A stretch of 64,000 nt of DNA from Rhizobiaceae bacterium (GTDB lineage Bacteria; Pseudomonadota; Alphaproteobacteria; Rhizobiales; Rhizobiaceae), in contig JAEPQK010000002.1 of assembly GCA_017640615.1 (NCBI GenBank), positions 372,001 to 436,000 of the forward strand, given 5' to 3'. The notes beneath the pieces were generated by a model, which searched no databases, was not told where the DNA came from, and worked only from the letters and a program-made list of their open reading frames with translations. A program made the position numbers and the translations under genes. Below are positions 9,241 through 18,999 of the stretch, in pieces. Position 1 is the first letter of the stretch, and the number at the start of each line of letters is the position of its first letter.

Positions 9241-9269
9241 CCTCGAAATGTCTGTCGCGTAAGCGCCGA

Positions 9270-9923
9270 TCAGGACTTTTCTTCCTCGGCGGCATCTTCG
9301 GCAGGAGCTTCCTCGGCTGTCTCAGACTCGGCCTCTTCAGCCTCGGTAGCGTCCTCGTCTTCGAATTCGGCCTCAGGGTCGAAGAAGCTCTCCGGCTGGG
9401 CGTTTTCATTGACGTCTTCACCGTAGATCGCCTCGGCGCTGGTGAGCGTCTCGCCACGTGCCTGGCGCTCGGCCTCGTCGGTCGAACGGGCAACGTTGAG
9501 CGTGATCGTAACGTCGACTTCCGGATGCAGCGCGAGCGCCACATTGACCAGACCGATCGCCTTGATCGGCTGGTTGAGCTCGACCTGGTTGCGGCCAACC
9601 GTGAAGCCTTCTTCGGTCAGGATGTCGGCGATGTCGCGGGTCGAAACCGAGCCGTAGAGCTGGCCGGTTTCGCCAGCCGCGCGAACCACCACGAAGGTGT
9701 GGCCGTCGAGCTTGTCGGCAACGGTCTGTGCCTCGGATTTGCGCTCAAGGTCGCGGGCTTCGAGCTGGGCGCGCTGGCCCTCGAATTTCTTGCGGTTGGC
9801 GTCGTTGGCGCGCAGCGCCTTGCCCTTCGGCAGAAGGAAGTTACGGGCAAACCCGTCCTTCACCTTTACCTCTTCGCCCATCTGGCCGAGCCGGGCTACG
9901 CGCTCGAGAAGAATGACCTGCAT
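9270..9923 (-). CDS. rplI: 50S ribosomal protein L9
   Basis: Binds 23S rRNA near the L1 stalk and helps keep reading frame. The first 150 residues are a standard L9 ([31 protein letters not shown]). About 65 more residues form a Glu/Ala/Asp-rich acidic tail, common in Rhizobiales L9 and absent from the E. coli form. The ATG at 9923 has AGGAAC upstream; the frame open to 9956 is rejected because it adds residues before the conserved MQVILLE. It follows rpsR after a 377-nt gap. Confidence 0.96.
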   Translation of the reverse strand: MQVILLERVARLGQMGEEVKVKDGFARNFLLPKGKALRANDANRKKFEGQRAQLEARDLERKSEAQTVADKLDGHTFVVVRAAGETGQLYGSVSTRDIADILTEEGFTVGRNQVELNQPIKAIGLVNVALALHPEVDVTITLNVARSTDEAERQARGETLTSAEAIYGEDVNENAQPESFFDPEAEFEDEDATEAEEAESETAEEAPAEDAAEEEKS

Positions 9924-10300
9924 AATTGTCGTTCCTGTTCTCTGCACCGGCAACAACCGGTGCGGGTTTCAATGTCGGAACGAACAGGAAGCGGAGCGCG
10001 GGATGCGCCTGTCTGTCGCTGTCCTGCCCGCCGGGCAGTTAGAAGCAGACCCGTCGGGCCGGCCTCAACTCGGGAATTGTCCGCCCCCGAAGCGGTATTT
10101 CATCTCGCCCCCTCATCCGGTTCGCCTTGCGAACCACCTTCTCCCCGGTGGGGAGAAGAGGGAGCTGGCCTTGCCGCCGCGTCTCCTCTCCCCGCCGGGG
10201 AGAGGGTGGCCCGAAGGGCCGGGTGAGGGGGCAAGGCCCTGTCTTTTTTGCTCGCGGTTCCTTGTCCGCAAAGCCTGCCGCTTCGCGGGGCCGCGAAGTC
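9924..10300. other. Gap between rpsR and rplI holding a palindromic repeat pair
   Basis: No gene is supported here. The left third is plain sequence that must contain the rplI ribosome site and possibly a promoter; the middle is the inverted repeat pair at 10107-10232. The genes on both sides are normally closer together in relatives, so the repeat probably expanded the gap (inference). Confidence 0.6.
10107..10232. repeat. Inverted pair of REP-like palindromic units
   Basis: Unit 1 (from 10107, plus strand) begins GCCCCCTCATCCGG, then an imperfect inner palindrome, then TTCTCCCCGGTGGGGAGAA. Unit 2 is its homologue on the minus strand (10232 down to about 10183), beginning GCCCCCTCACCCGG and ending CTCTCCCCGGCGGGGAGAG. 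Sequences of this kind are dispersed in many Rhizobiales genomes. Two head-to-head units resemble the BIME arrangement of REP elements and could fold into a long hairpin in the rpsR-rplI transcript. Confidence 0.85.
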
Positions 10301-10549
10301 TTACTTCACCACGTAGGGCAGAAGGCCCAGGAAACGGGCGCGCTTGATCGCCTTGGCGAGTTCGCGCTGCTTCTTCTGGCTGACGGCGGTAATGCGCGAC
10401 GGAACGATCTTGCCGCGCTCCGAAATGTAGCGCTGCAGGAGCTTCACGTCCTTGTAGTCGATCCGCGGCGCGTTGGCGCCGGAGAACGGGCAGGTCTTGC
10501 GGCGGCGGTGAAACGGGCGCCGCGTCGGGATCTGATTGATATCGACCAT
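10301..10549 (-). CDS. rpsR: 30S ribosomal protein S18
   Basis: An 82-residue basic protein of the 30S platform that binds together with S6. It shows the S18 core FCPFSG-like stretch ([16 protein letters not shown]) and the [11 protein letters not shown] ending. Its ATG shares one base with the TAA of rpsF (TAATG), giving coupled translation with its partner. Confidence 0.97.
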   Translation of the reverse strand: MVDINQIPTRRPFHRRRKTCPFSGANAPRIDYKDVKLLQRYISERGKIVPSRITAVSQKKQRELAKAIKRARFLGLLPYVVK

Positions 10550-10956
10550 TACGATGCGCTCCCTTCAGACTGCTGCTCGCGCGGACGGCGCGGACGATCG
10601 TCACGCGGGCCGCGGTCACGGCGGTCGCGGTCGTCGCGCTTCTGCATCATTGCAGACGGGCCTTCCTCATGTGCGTCGACCTTGATGGTCATGTAGCGCA
10701 GCACGTCTTCGGAAATGCTCATCTGGCGCTCGACTTCCTTCACCGCATCCGGCGGGCAGTCGAGATCCATGAGGGTGAAATAGGCCTTCCGGTTCTTCTT
10801 GATGCGGAAGGTGAGGGACTTCACGCCCCAGTTTTCGACCCGGCCGACGGAACCGCCATTGCCTTCGATCACGCCCTTGTACTGTTCCACAAGCGCGTCG
10901 ACCTGCTGCGGCGACAAATCCTGCCGGGCCAGAAACACATGCTCATAAAGTGCCAT
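10549..10956 (-). CDS. rpsF: 30S ribosomal protein S6
   Basis: A 135-residue partner of S18. The S6 ferredoxin-like fold is seen from [19 protein letters not shown] through RYMTIKVD; the remaining 40 residues are a charged Arg/Asp tail usual in Rhizobiales. ATG 10956 is chosen because MALYE is the family N-terminus, although the frame stays open to 11157. First gene of rpsF-rpsR-rplI. The leader may hold the S6:S18 autoregulatory site, but I could not establish its fold. Confidence 0.96.
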   Translation of the reverse strand: MALYEHVFLARQDLSPQQVDALVEQYKGVIEGNGGSVGRVENWGVKSLTFRIKKNRKAYFTLMDLDCPPDAVKEVERQMSISEDVLRYMTIKVDAHEEGPSAMMQKRDDRDRRDRGPRDDRPRRPREQQSEGSAS

Positions 10957-11294
10957 TTGTCTCTTGCCTTTCTTCAACATTCCACCGGTGCCGACGGCTA
11001 AGCCTCCAGACCTTTCGTTAGCCCGTATGCGGGCGAAGAAAGGCTGTTCGAGACGGTCGAGAGCGGAGACACGGGAGGCCGAAACGCTTATGCGCCTCTG
11101 ACGGAAATCGCCTTGCGAGCGATCACCGGCCCTCCGTTCAGCCCCCAATCGGACCAATGGAAGCGCGGCCTATAGGCGAAAAGGGTTGGCAAGGCAAGGG
11201 TGGGAGCTGGAATAGTGCCAGCTGCGACCGGAGAGACCACCTCCGGCTGATCGTGATAACTTCGCGTGCAAACTGAAACAGGTTGGCAGGGTCG
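10957..11294. other. Divergent promoter region upstream of rpsF
   Basis: About 340 nt without a supported gene between rpsF (minus) and a secreted-protein gene (plus). The rpsF-proximal 100 nt is the probable 5' leader, with a CCG-containing stretch CCGTCGGCACCGGTGG (minus strand, about 11000-10985) that can form a short hairpin. Nothing else is recognisable. Confidence 0.4.
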
Positions 11295-11978
11295 ATGATG
11301 ATTACGCGAAAATTCAGATGGCTTCCGGTTCGCATGGTATATCTCGCCATCGCGATCCCGCTTCTCTCCGCCCAGCCCGCCTCAGCCGAGCCCATCGCCT
11401 TTGCGTACAAGAACTGGTCGGATTTGCGCGGCATTCTGAACGTCTTCGATGCGTTTAAGCAGGCATGCCTGGCCCAGCCGGTAACAAAGGAACTTCCCCG
11501 GGAACTGCTGCCGGAAGGCTATCAGATCGTTTCGTCCAGCCTGCATGGGTTGGGATTCGATTCAGACGCTGAACCGAAGGCGGTGGTGCTGTCGGTGACA
11601 GGCGATGAGGTGAAGGATTTCGAACGGGGCGAGCCATTCATCCGGCTAGGTTTTCCGGCCGAAGCGGCGCCCAATGGCGAGTGCGACGCCGGATGGAAGC
11701 GCGCATGGGACTACGACGACGGCGTGCAGGGAGTCATGACTGGAACGGCCGCCATATTCGACAGCTGGATGTCCTTCCACTTGAAAGCCGTGCGCGTCTC
11801 GCGTCCCGACGACAGCTTCGTGGTCGGCAAAGTATACGGCAACGTCAGTGAGTGGGCCGTCCCCTGCTTTGGCGGGGCATGGTGTCGGGTCAGCGTGCTT
11901 CTCGATCTTCGCCTGGACGAGGGCATTTACCTCACGATGAAGCGCGGCGACCCGCCAACTGCTCCGGGTGGCGGCTGA
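11295..11978 (+). CDS. Secreted hypothetical protein
   Basis: A 227-residue protein with an N-terminal signal peptide: basic start, hydrophobic MVYLAIAIPLL, and a likely cleavage after AQPASA. The mature part is acidic, has four cysteines in two well-spaced groups and no membrane helix, so it is probably periplasmic. I do not recognise a family. ATG 11295 (GGCAGG upstream) or 11298 are both possible. Single gene, convergent with the universal stress protein gene. Confidence 0.75.
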   Translation: MMITRKFRWLPVRMVYLAIAIPLLSAQPASAEPIAFAYKNWSDLRGILNVFDAFKQACLAQPVTKELPRELLPEGYQIVSSSLHGLGFDSDAEPKAVVLSVTGDEVKDFERGEPFIRLGFPAEAAPNGECDAGWKRAWDYDDGVQGVMTGTAAIFDSWMSFHLKAVRVSRPDDSFVVGKVYGNVSEWAVPCFGGAWCRVSVLLDLRLDEGIYLTMKRGDPPTAPGGG

Positions 11979-11993
11979 AGACCCGGCGCCGCC

Positions 11994-12839
11994 TTACCGG
12001 AACATCAGCACCGGTATCTTGCAGCGGCGCACCAGTTCGGTCGTTGTCGAGCCGATCACCAGCGCACGAATACGCGAATGGCCATAGGCGCCCATGACGA
12101 GCAGGCCGACGCGGCTTTCCTCCACATGTGCGCTGATCACCTCTTCCGGTTCGCCCGGCGCAAGGACGGAGTTCACCTCGAAGCCGGCTTCGGTTAGCCG
12201 TGTGACGGGAGCCTCCAGCCGCGACCGGTTTTCAGGCGTATCCGCGCCGACGGAAAGCACCGTGCATTTCAGCCCCTTCAACAGCGGGCTTGAAACCAGA
12301 TAATCCACCGCCCGGTTGGCGCTGGCGCCGCCGTCATATGCGATCAGGAAATGCTTCGCCGGTTCGTGGGCGCGGGCTGCCACAAGCACCGGCTTTTTCG
12401 AAGCGCGCACCACGCGCTCCATGTTTGATCCGAGATGCAGCCGCGCGAAATCCGCCGCTTCGCCGCGCTTGCCGATGACGACGATTTCAGCGTCGGCCTC
12501 GAGATCGCCAAGCGCCTCCAGAAGATCGCCATTGCGCAGCTTGGTGTTCACAGCCACTCCGGCCGCTTCCGCCTCGGCACGGACGCCGTCAAGAATGGCG
12601 CGGCCCTTCTGCTGTGCCAGCCGGCCATGCTCTTCGTCGAGATCGGCCATCTTTTTCAGCAGCGTGGTGCGTGCATTGGCGTCCAACTGGCCGCTCAGAT
12701 CGAAATTGCCGGCAATGCGCCGTCCAAGCACATGCGCGATCTCCACCGGCAGCGAGAGCCGCTCGGCCGCCCATGCCGCGATGCCCGTCACGCTTTTGGA
12801 GTAGATGGAGCCGTCGACGAGCGCGAGTATCTTGGTCAT
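11994..12839 (-). CDS. Universal stress protein with two UspA domains
   Basis: A 281-residue cytoplasmic tandem UspA protein. Domain 1 starts at MTKILALVDGS and ends with a G-x2-G-type nucleotide loop (VIGKRGEAADFARLHLGS); domain 2 ends with VMGAYGHSRIRALVIGS, the ATP-binding pattern of nucleotide-binding Usp proteins. ATG 12839 has GAGGAG 7 nt upstream. It lies 11 nt after the SulP gene, so the two are co-transcribed, a pairing seen in other bacteria. Its role is presumably stress-linked control, possibly of the transporter (inference). Confidence 0.9.
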   Translation of the reverse strand: MTKILALVDGSIYSKSVTGIAAWAAERLSLPVEIAHVLGRRIAGNFDLSGQLDANARTTLLKKMADLDEEHGRLAQQKGRAILDGVRAEAEAAGVAVNTKLRNGDLLEALGDLEADAEIVVIGKRGEAADFARLHLGSNMERVVRASKKPVLVAARAHEPAKHFLIAYDGGASANRAVDYLVSSPLLKGLKCTVLSVGADTPENRSRLEAPVTRLTEAGFEVNSVLAPGEPEEVISAHVEESRVGLLVMGAYGHSRIRALVIGSTTTELVRRCKIPVLMFR

Positions 12840-12850
12840 CGGTACACTCC

Positions 12851-14338
12851 TCAATGTCCAAGCAGCGCGTCTGCGCCGCCCGGCTTGTCATGCAGCGCCA
12901 GCTTGTCGACCAGCGTCGCGCTGGCCTCGTTCATGCCGATCAGTTCGACCTCGGTGCCTTCGCGGCGGAATTTGAGCACCACCGTATCGATCGCGCCAAC
13001 CCCCGTCAGGTCCCAGATATGCGAACGGCTGACATCGATGGTGATGCGCGCAACCGCTTCCTTGAAATCGAAAGCGCGCACGAACTCTTCCGCCGAGGCG
13101 AAGAAGATCTGCCCGGTCACGTGATAGGCGCGGGCCTCTCCGTCATCGGAAAGCGTGGAGGACACGCGGAAGATTTGCGCCACCTTGGACGCAAAGAACA
13201 GGCCGGAAAGAAGCACGCCCACTAAAACGCCAAGCGCCAGATTGTGTGTGGCCACAACCACGATCACGGTTGCCACCATCACCGTGGAGGAACGACGCGG
13301 ATGTTCGCGCAGGTTCTTGATCGACGACCATGAGAAAGTGCCGATCGACACCATGATCATGATGGCGACGAGTGCTGCCATCGGGATCACCGACACCCAG
13401 TCGCCCAGCACAACGATGAGGAACAAAAGCAGCGCTCCTGCGGTGAAGCAGGAGAGGCGCCCGCGGCCGCCCGATTTCACGTTGATCACCGACTGGCCAA
13501 TCATCGCGCAGCCCGCCATGCCGCCCAGAAAGCCGGTCACCAGGTTGGCGCTGCCCTGCCCGATACACTCACGGTTGCGGTCACTATCAGTGTCGGTCAA
13601 CTCATCCACGATCGATGCGGTCATCAGCGACTCCAGCAGGCCGACCACGGCCACGGCTGCCGAATAGGGCAGCACGATCAGCAGCGTCTCGAGCGTTAGC
13701 GGCACGTCGGGAAGCAGGAAAACCGGCAGCGTGGAGGGCAATTCGCCCATGTCGCCCACGGTGCGCAGATCGTCCATGCCAAACCAGAGCGCGACTGCGG
13801 TCAGCACGATGATGCAGACCAGCGGTGAGGGTACGGCTTTGGTGACATATGGAAAGAGGTAGATGATGGCGAGCCCGGCCGCGACCATGACATAGGTCAG
13901 CGCCGGCACGCCGACGAGTTCCGGTACCTGCGCCATGAAGATCAGGATCGCCAGCGCATTGACGAAGCCGGTGATCACGGAGCGCGATACGAAGCGCATC
14001 AGGTCGCCGAGCCGCGCCAGGCCGGCGACGATCTGCAGCACGCCCGCAAGAATGGTCGCCACCAGCAAATATTGCAGCCCATGGTCGCGCACCAGCGACA
14101 CCATCAGCACCGCAGTCGCCGCCGTCGCGGCTGAGATCATGCCTGGCCGTCCGCCGGTGAAGGCGATGATCACGGCGATCGAAAACGAGGCATAGAGCCC
14201 GACCTTGGGGTCCACGCCGGCAATGATCGAAAAGGCGATGGCTTCCGGGATGAGAGCGAGGGCAACGACCGTGCCGGCCAGAAGGTCGCCGCGAATATTG
14301 CCGAACCATTCGCGGCGATAGGCGGATAGCGAAGTCAT
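12851..14338 (-). CDS. SulP family anion transporter with STAS domain
   Basis: A 495-residue inner membrane protein. Residues about 10-390 form the 10-14-helix SulP core (early motif [21 protein letters not shown]; later [20 protein letters not shown]); residues about 400-490 are a cytoplasmic STAS domain. SulP members carry sulfate, bicarbonate or dicarboxylates, usually with Na+ or H+; the substrate cannot be read from sequence, and no carbonic anhydrase or sulfur gene is adjacent. First gene of a two-gene unit with the Usp protein. Confidence 0.9.
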   Translation of the reverse strand: MTSLSAYRREWFGNIRGDLLAGTVVALALIPEAIAFSIIAGVDPKVGLYASFSIAVIIAFTGGRPGMISAATAATAVLMVSLVRDHGLQYLLVATILAGVLQIVAGLARLGDLMRFVSRSVITGFVNALAILIFMAQVPELVGVPALTYVMVAAGLAIIYLFPYVTKAVPSPLVCIIVLTAVALWFGMDDLRTVGDMGELPSTLPVFLLPDVPLTLETLLIVLPYSAAVAVVGLLESLMTASIVDELTDTDSDRNRECIGQGSANLVTGFLGGMAGCAMIGQSVINVKSGGRGRLSCFTAGALLLFLIVVLGDWVSVIPMAALVAIMIMVSIGTFSWSSIKNLREHPRRSSTVMVATVIVVVATHNLALGVLVGVLLSGLFFASKVAQIFRVSSTLSDDGEARAYHVTGQIFFASAEEFVRAFDFKEAVARITIDVSRSHIWDLTGVGAIDTVVLKFRREGTEVELIGMNEASATLVDKLALHDKPGGADALLGH

Positions 14339-14525
14339 GAAATTCCAAATGCTGATAACCGCTGCGATCGGTCGATCGTGCGATGGGCGTCGCCTGAAAG
14401 CGGTTGATTGTCCGGCGGATCGGCGGCCGGAAAAGCCACCCGGATTTTCACCGGGTCCAGTCGAATGGCGCCTTCTTAGGCAAGTTCATGCCGCACTGCA
14501 ACATGAAGCCGGGCACTTTGTCCGG

Positions 14526-15416
14526 TCAGCCTCCGTCGAGTTCTGCCGCCAGAAAGTCGAACACGATCCGCACCCGGCGGCTGGTATGCAGCTCGCGATG
14601 CGCGGTCAGCCAGACCGGAAACTCCATGGGCGGAAGGTCCGGCAGCACGCATTTCACCAGTGGCTCGGCATCGCCGATCCGCTCCGGCACGATACCGATG
14701 GCGGCGCCGTGCCGGCAGAGCTCCCAGTGGACGAAATGGCTGCTGGTCAGCAGCGGAAAATTGGCGTGTGTAACTGGCAGACCCTGCTTGTTCAGCCCGT
14801 TGATCATCAGATCGGTCGTATCGAAACCGATGAAATCCGCCTCGGCCAGCTCTTCCGGCCTGGTCGGATTGCCGATCTTCTTCAGATAGTCAGGCGTCGC
14901 GTAAAGCCGCCCGCGATCGTCGGCCAGCCTGCGCGCAATCAGGTCGGGCTGGGTCGGACGGAAATTGCGGATCGCGATGTCGGCCTCGCGCCGCTTCAGG
15001 TCTATCGCGGCGTTCGAGGCGACAATTTCCACCGTGATGCCGGGATATTTCACGCGCATCTTGGCCACGATCGGCGCCAGCACATAGGCGGAATAGATTT
15101 CGCTGGCGGTAATGCAGATCGCGCCTTCGACCGATTGCGTCTGCCCCGACGCCACGAGCGACATGCGACCGGCGGCCTCGCCCATCGCGCGCACATGGTC
15201 GAGCAGTTCGAGGCCGGACGGCGTCAGAACCAGCCCGCGCCCCGCGCGCTCGAAAAGCACCACGCCGAGCTCTTCCTCCAGCGCGTCGACTTGCCGGCCA
15301 AGCGTCGGCTGCGCCATGCCAAGCGCACGCGCCGCAGCCGACAGCGAGCCTTCCTCCGCCGTGACGAGGAAGGTGCGTGCGCGGTTCCAGTCGAACTTGA
15401 TGGCTCTCCAATCCAT
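14526..15416 (-). CDS. LysR family transcriptional regulator
   Basis: A 296-residue regulator. The N-terminal winged helix-turn-helix is clear (GSLSAAARALGMAQPTLGRQ), followed by the LysR substrate domain with a C-terminal basic stretch. It starts at ATG 15416 (MDWRAIKFDWNRART) or ATG 15428; neither has a good ribosome site. It is transcribed away from an MDR oxidoreductase gene, the classic LysR arrangement, and a near-perfect palindrome lies in the shared promoter region. Inducer unknown. Confidence 0.9.
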   Translation of the reverse strand: MDWRAIKFDWNRARTFLVTAEEGSLSAAARALGMAQPTLGRQVDALEEELGVVLFERAGRGLVLTPSGLELLDHVRAMGEAAGRMSLVASGQTQSVEGAICITASEIYSAYVLAPIVAKMRVKYPGITVEIVASNAAIDLKRREADIAIRNFRPTQPDLIARRLADDRGRLYATPDYLKKIGNPTRPEELAEADFIGFDTTDLMINGLNKQGLPVTHANFPLLTSSHFVHWELCRHGAAIGIVPERIGDAEPLVKCVLPDLPPMEFPVWLTAHRELHTSRRVRIVFDFLAAELDGG

Positions 15417-15455
15417 GCAAAAACGCATATCAGAGCAAGCGGTTTGGTCAATTCC

Positions 15456-15473
15456 CTATGCGTCAGCGCATAG
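15456..15473. promoter_or_regulatory. Candidate LysR operator palindrome
   Basis: CTATGCG-TCAG-CGCATAG: two perfect 7-bp arms around 4 nt, in the 116-nt divergent region between the LysR gene and the MDR gene. A related half-site pair, ATGC-AAAAAC-GCAT (15415-15428), overlaps the start of the LysR gene, which would fit autorepression. Spacing is not the textbook T-N11-A, so binding by this LysR protein is an inference. Confidence 0.5.
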
Positions 15474-15532
15474 CTATATCCCGGTCCAACAGAGCCCCAG
15501 ATGGCGGGGCGCGATGGATAAGGAAAAGACCG

Positions 15533-16534
15533 ATGAAAGCAGCTTGGTATGATCGATACGGCACCGCGGACGTTCTTGAAATTCGCGAAGTCCCGCGGCC
15601 TGAACCGAAAGACGATGAAATTCTGGTGCAGGTATTCGCCACTTCGGTGAACACCGCCGACTGGCGCTTCCGCGCATCGAAATTCCCCGGAATATTCTGG
15701 CTTGCCGGCCGCGCCATGGCCGGTCTTTTCGCGCCGAAAAAGAACGTGCTCGGTTCCGAATTTGCCGGCCGCGTAGTGGCGAGGGGCAAAAATGTGACCC
15801 GCTTCAAGGGCGGCGACGAAGTGTTGGGCTTTTCGATGGGGCTCGGCGCCAATGCCGAATACATCGCTGTGTCGGAGAATTCGCCTGTGGTGAAAAAGCC
15901 GGCTTCGGTCGGCTATGACGAGGCTGCCGCCACGCCCTTCGGCGGACAGTCGGCTCTGGCCTTCTTGCGCGATTTCGCTCAAGTCCAGCCGGGCTGGAAG
16001 GTGCTGATCGCCGGCGCATCCGGTGGGCTCGGCGTCTGGGCCGTTCAGCTGGCCCGTCAACTGGGCGCCGAGGTGACTGCTGTCACGAGCACGCGCAATG
16101 TGGACCTCGTCCGCTCGCTCGGGGCCGACCATGTGATCGACTACACGCAAGCGGATATTGCCGCGTCGGACGAACGCTACGACCTGATACTGGATACGGC
16201 TGGCACCACCGACTTCGCGCAGGCAAAACGTGCTCTGAAGCCGAACGGCATCTTCCTGCCGGTCGAGTTCGGAGGCAGGGAGATCTGGCAAGCGCTATGG
16301 TCGAAGCTCGCTGGCGGCAAGCGCGTCATCATCGGCGTTTCGTCCGACAGCACGGAGATGCTCGACTATCTGGCGGGCTTGCTGGAGTCCGGTGAAATTC
16401 GCGCCGTGATCGACAGCCACTACCCGCTGGAGCGTATCGCGGACGCCCACCGCCGGGTCGAAAGCCGCCACAAGCGCGGGTCGGTGGTTGTCACTGTCGC
16501 CCCGCAGGCGCTTCCTGTCGGAAGGGCGGCGTGA
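15533..16534 (+). CDS. NAD(P)-dependent alcohol dehydrogenase/quinone oxidoreductase (MDR family)
   Basis: A 333-residue medium-chain reductase without zinc ligands. The N-terminal GroES-like fold reads MKAAWYDRYGTADVLEIREV, and the cofactor loop is AGASGGLGVWAVQLA. This pattern fits NADPH-dependent quinone or enone reductases. ATG 15533 follows AAGGAAAAG. It is divergent from and probably controlled by the neighbouring LysR protein. Confidence 0.88.
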   Translation: MKAAWYDRYGTADVLEIREVPRPEPKDDEILVQVFATSVNTADWRFRASKFPGIFWLAGRAMAGLFAPKKNVLGSEFAGRVVARGKNVTRFKGGDEVLGFSMGLGANAEYIAVSENSPVVKKPASVGYDEAAATPFGGQSALAFLRDFAQVQPGWKVLIAGASGGLGVWAVQLARQLGAEVTAVTSTRNVDLVRSLGADHVIDYTQADIAASDERYDLILDTAGTTDFAQAKRALKPNGIFLPVEFGGREIWQALWSKLAGGKRVIIGVSSDSTEMLDYLAGLLESGEIRAVIDSHYPLERIADAHRRVESRHKRGSVVVTVAPQALPVGRAA

Positions 16535-16566
16535 TTGGAGACTAGACGGCAATTCAAGCCGGTTGG

Positions 16567-18045
16567 CTAACCAAGAGTTTCAATCGGTGCAGTGACTTTG
16601 AACAGGAGCCCCTCTCGACGAAAATCCATGGTGACATCTGCGTTGAAGTCAGCGGCAAGGACCGTGCGGATCAGACGGGAGCCAAACCCAGTCTTCTTGG
16701 GTTCACAAACTTCTGGTCCGCCGCTCTCGTTCCACTCCAGCCAAAAGGTGTTCTCCGTAGTCTTCCAAGAGACTGACACTCGGCCTTCTTCCGCCGACAA
16801 GGCGCCGTATTTCGTGGCGTTCGTAGCGAGTTCGTGGATAGCCAAGGCCAGTGTGATTGACTGTTTGGAGCCGATTTCGATCATGGGCCCGCAAAGATCG
16901 TAGCGTTCGAGCGTATCGGCGTGACCGGCCAATGCTTTGCGGATGACTTCACCGACCTCACTCCCTGCGTCCGTTCGACCTGCCAAAGCATCATGCGCTG
17001 CGCCAAATGCCGCCAAACGTGCGTGGAATATGTCAAGCGCGCCGGGGTCGGCCGCTCCACGCAAGGTTTGCGACGCGACCGCGCTGATCATTGCAAGTGT
17101 GTTTTTCGCCCGGTGTCTCAGTTCGTCATTGATGATGTTAAGCCGTTGTTCCAGCAGGACATGGTCAGTGACATCCTGAGCATCGATAAACAAACCTTCG
17201 ACAATGCCGGCCCCATCTCGGATCGGCTGGATCATCACGTTGACATGATACTGTCTCGACGACCCGTCATCTTGTGTGAGGGTCAAGCCAAGTCTCTTGG
17301 CTGAAAAGGATTCGCCGGTCTTGTAGACATTATCCACCAGATCGATCAGTCCTTGCTCTGCCAGCTCGGGAAAGGCGACATTGAGCGGCTTGCCGACGAG
17401 ATCAGACTTCCCGACGAACTCCCGGTACGCTGCGTTCGCAAGTTCTATGACATGGTCGGGGCCATGAAAGACCGCGATCAGGCTGGGAGCTTCCTCAAAA
17501 AGCTGCGCCATTCGTTCGTTGCGATTTTTCAGCTCTGCCGTAGCAAGATGTTGCGCGGTGACGTCACTGCAAACCACCAGAACGCCGCCGATTCCTTCAT
17601 CATGGTCGATCGGGGAGTAGCCGTACGTCCACCACACCTCTTCCGGCGTGCCGTGGCGGTTGATCGGGACCATCTGGTCGACATTCCAGGTGGCACCCCT
17701 CCCGGACATCACCTGTTCGATCTGGGGGCCGATAATAGGCCAGATATCGGCCCAGCTTTCGCGTCCGCGGGCGCCGAGTGCCGAGGGGTGCATCTGCGGT
17801 CCCATCGTTTGGCGATACGCGTCATTGTAGAACTGGATCAGGTCTTCGCCCCACCAGATAAACATCGGGTGCTGACTGTTGAGCATCAATCGCACGGTTA
17901 CGCGCAGGCTCTGAGGCCAGGATTCGGGAGCGCCAACTGGCGTCGAAGACCAGTCAAACGCGCGGATCAGACTACCCATCTCACCGCCCGCGGCGAGAAA
18001 ATCAGGCGAAGTTTTGGCTGACGCGTCGCGGCTGACCGGGCTCAT
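16567..18045 (-). CDS. PAS-domain sensor histidine kinase, HWE/HisKA_2 type
   Basis: A 492-residue soluble kinase. Two PAS-like sensor regions (about 10-165 and 175-300; HPMFIWWGEDLIQFYNDAY and SLIAVFHGPDHVIELANAA are typical) precede the dimerisation H-box ELRHRAKNTLAMISAVASQT and an ATPase domain with HELATNATKYGALS. This H-box and N-box are those of the HWE/HisKA_2 class common in Rhizobiales. No transmembrane segment and no adjacent response regulator. The start is uncertain: ATG 18045 is chosen over ATG 18120 and an upstream TTG. Confidence 0.87.
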   Translation of the reverse strand: MSPVSRDASAKTSPDFLAAGGEMGSLIRAFDWSSTPVGAPESWPQSLRVTVRLMLNSQHPMFIWWGEDLIQFYNDAYRQTMGPQMHPSALGARGRESWADIWPIIGPQIEQVMSGRGATWNVDQMVPINRHGTPEEVWWTYGYSPIDHDEGIGGVLVVCSDVTAQHLATAELKNRNERMAQLFEEAPSLIAVFHGPDHVIELANAAYREFVGKSDLVGKPLNVAFPELAEQGLIDLVDNVYKTGESFSAKRLGLTLTQDDGSSRQYHVNVMIQPIRDGAGIVEGLFIDAQDVTDHVLLEQRLNIINDELRHRAKNTLAMISAVASQTLRGAADPGALDIFHARLAAFGAAHDALAGRTDAGSEVGEVIRKALAGHADTLERYDLCGPMIEIGSKQSITLALAIHELATNATKYGALSAEEGRVSVSWKTTENTFWLEWNESGGPEVCEPKKTGFGSRLIRTVLAADFNADVTMDFRREGLLFKVTAPIETLG

Positions 18046-18237
18046 ACCTGTGGTCTCGCAATCTGCCCCTCGGGGGCTCCACGAAAAGTAGCCGCTGTCG
18101 TCCTGGAACTCGCGACACATACCCCTGATGTAACCAACAATCAGGGACGCCCTTGCCACTATAAACAATGATTAGGACAGCGACAAAAATTCGCTCGAAT
18201 GCCGTGGAGCCGTTGGCGCGGTCGGCACTCTCACTGC

Positions 18238-18999
18238 CTAGCTCTTCACCTTCCAGCCGGTCTTGAATATCCACCAAACCGCGGTCAAGCACACCACGAG
18301 GAAGAAGCAGATCGCGGCGAGGCTCACACCGACGCTGACGTCGGCGATCTCGTAAAAGCTCCAGCGGAAACCGCTTACCAGATAGAGCACCGGGTTGAAG
18401 TGGATGATCGTCTGCCAGACGTCCGGCAGCATATCGACCGAATAGAACGTCCCGCCGAGGAAGATCAGCGGCATCACGATCAGCATGGGGATAAGCTGAA
18501 GTTTCTCGAAATTGTCCGCCCAGATCCCGATGATGAAGCCGAACAGCGAGAAGGTGACGCCAGTCAGCACCAGGAAGGTGAACATCCAGATCGGATGTGC
18601 GACCTGCAGCGGAACGAACAGCGTCGAGGTCCCCAGAATCAGCAGCGCAAGGATGATCGATTTGGTGGTCGCGGCGCCCACATAACCGAGCACGATCTCC
18701 ACATATGAGAGTGGCGCGGACAACAACTCGTAGATCGTGCCCATGAATTTCGGAAAATAGATGCCGAACGCGCCGACCGAGATGCCCTGCGTGATCATGG
18801 TCAGCATGATCAGCCCCGGCACGATGAAGGAGCCATAGCTGATGCCTTCGACTTCCTCGATGCGCGAACCGATCGCCGTGCCGAACACAACGAAATAGAG
18901 CGCGGTGGAAACGACTGGCGAGACGATGCTTTGCCAGATAGTGCGCCACCACCTGGCCATCTCGAATTTGTAGATCGCCTTGACCGCGTACCAGTTCAT
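18238..18999 (-). CDS. ABC-2 type transporter permease
   Basis: A 253-residue inner membrane protein with six predicted helices and the ABC-2 motif around [19 protein letters not shown]. It is the membrane half of an exporter with the ATPase encoded just before it; the genes overlap by 4 nt (ATGA). Resembles YadH/NodJ-type permeases. The cargo is unknown. Confidence 0.92.
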   Translation of the reverse strand: MNWYAVKAIYKFEMARWWRTIWQSIVSPVVSTALYFVVFGTAIGSRIEEVEGISYGSFIVPGLIMLTMITQGISVGAFGIYFPKFMGTIYELLSAPLSYVEIVLGYVGAATTKSIILALLILGTSTLFVPLQVAHPIWMFTFLVLTGVTFSLFGFIIGIWADNFEKLQLIPMLIVMPLIFLGGTFYSVDMLPDVWQTIIHFNPVLYLVSGFRWSFYEIADVSVGVSLAAICFFLVVCLTAVWWIFKTGWKVKS

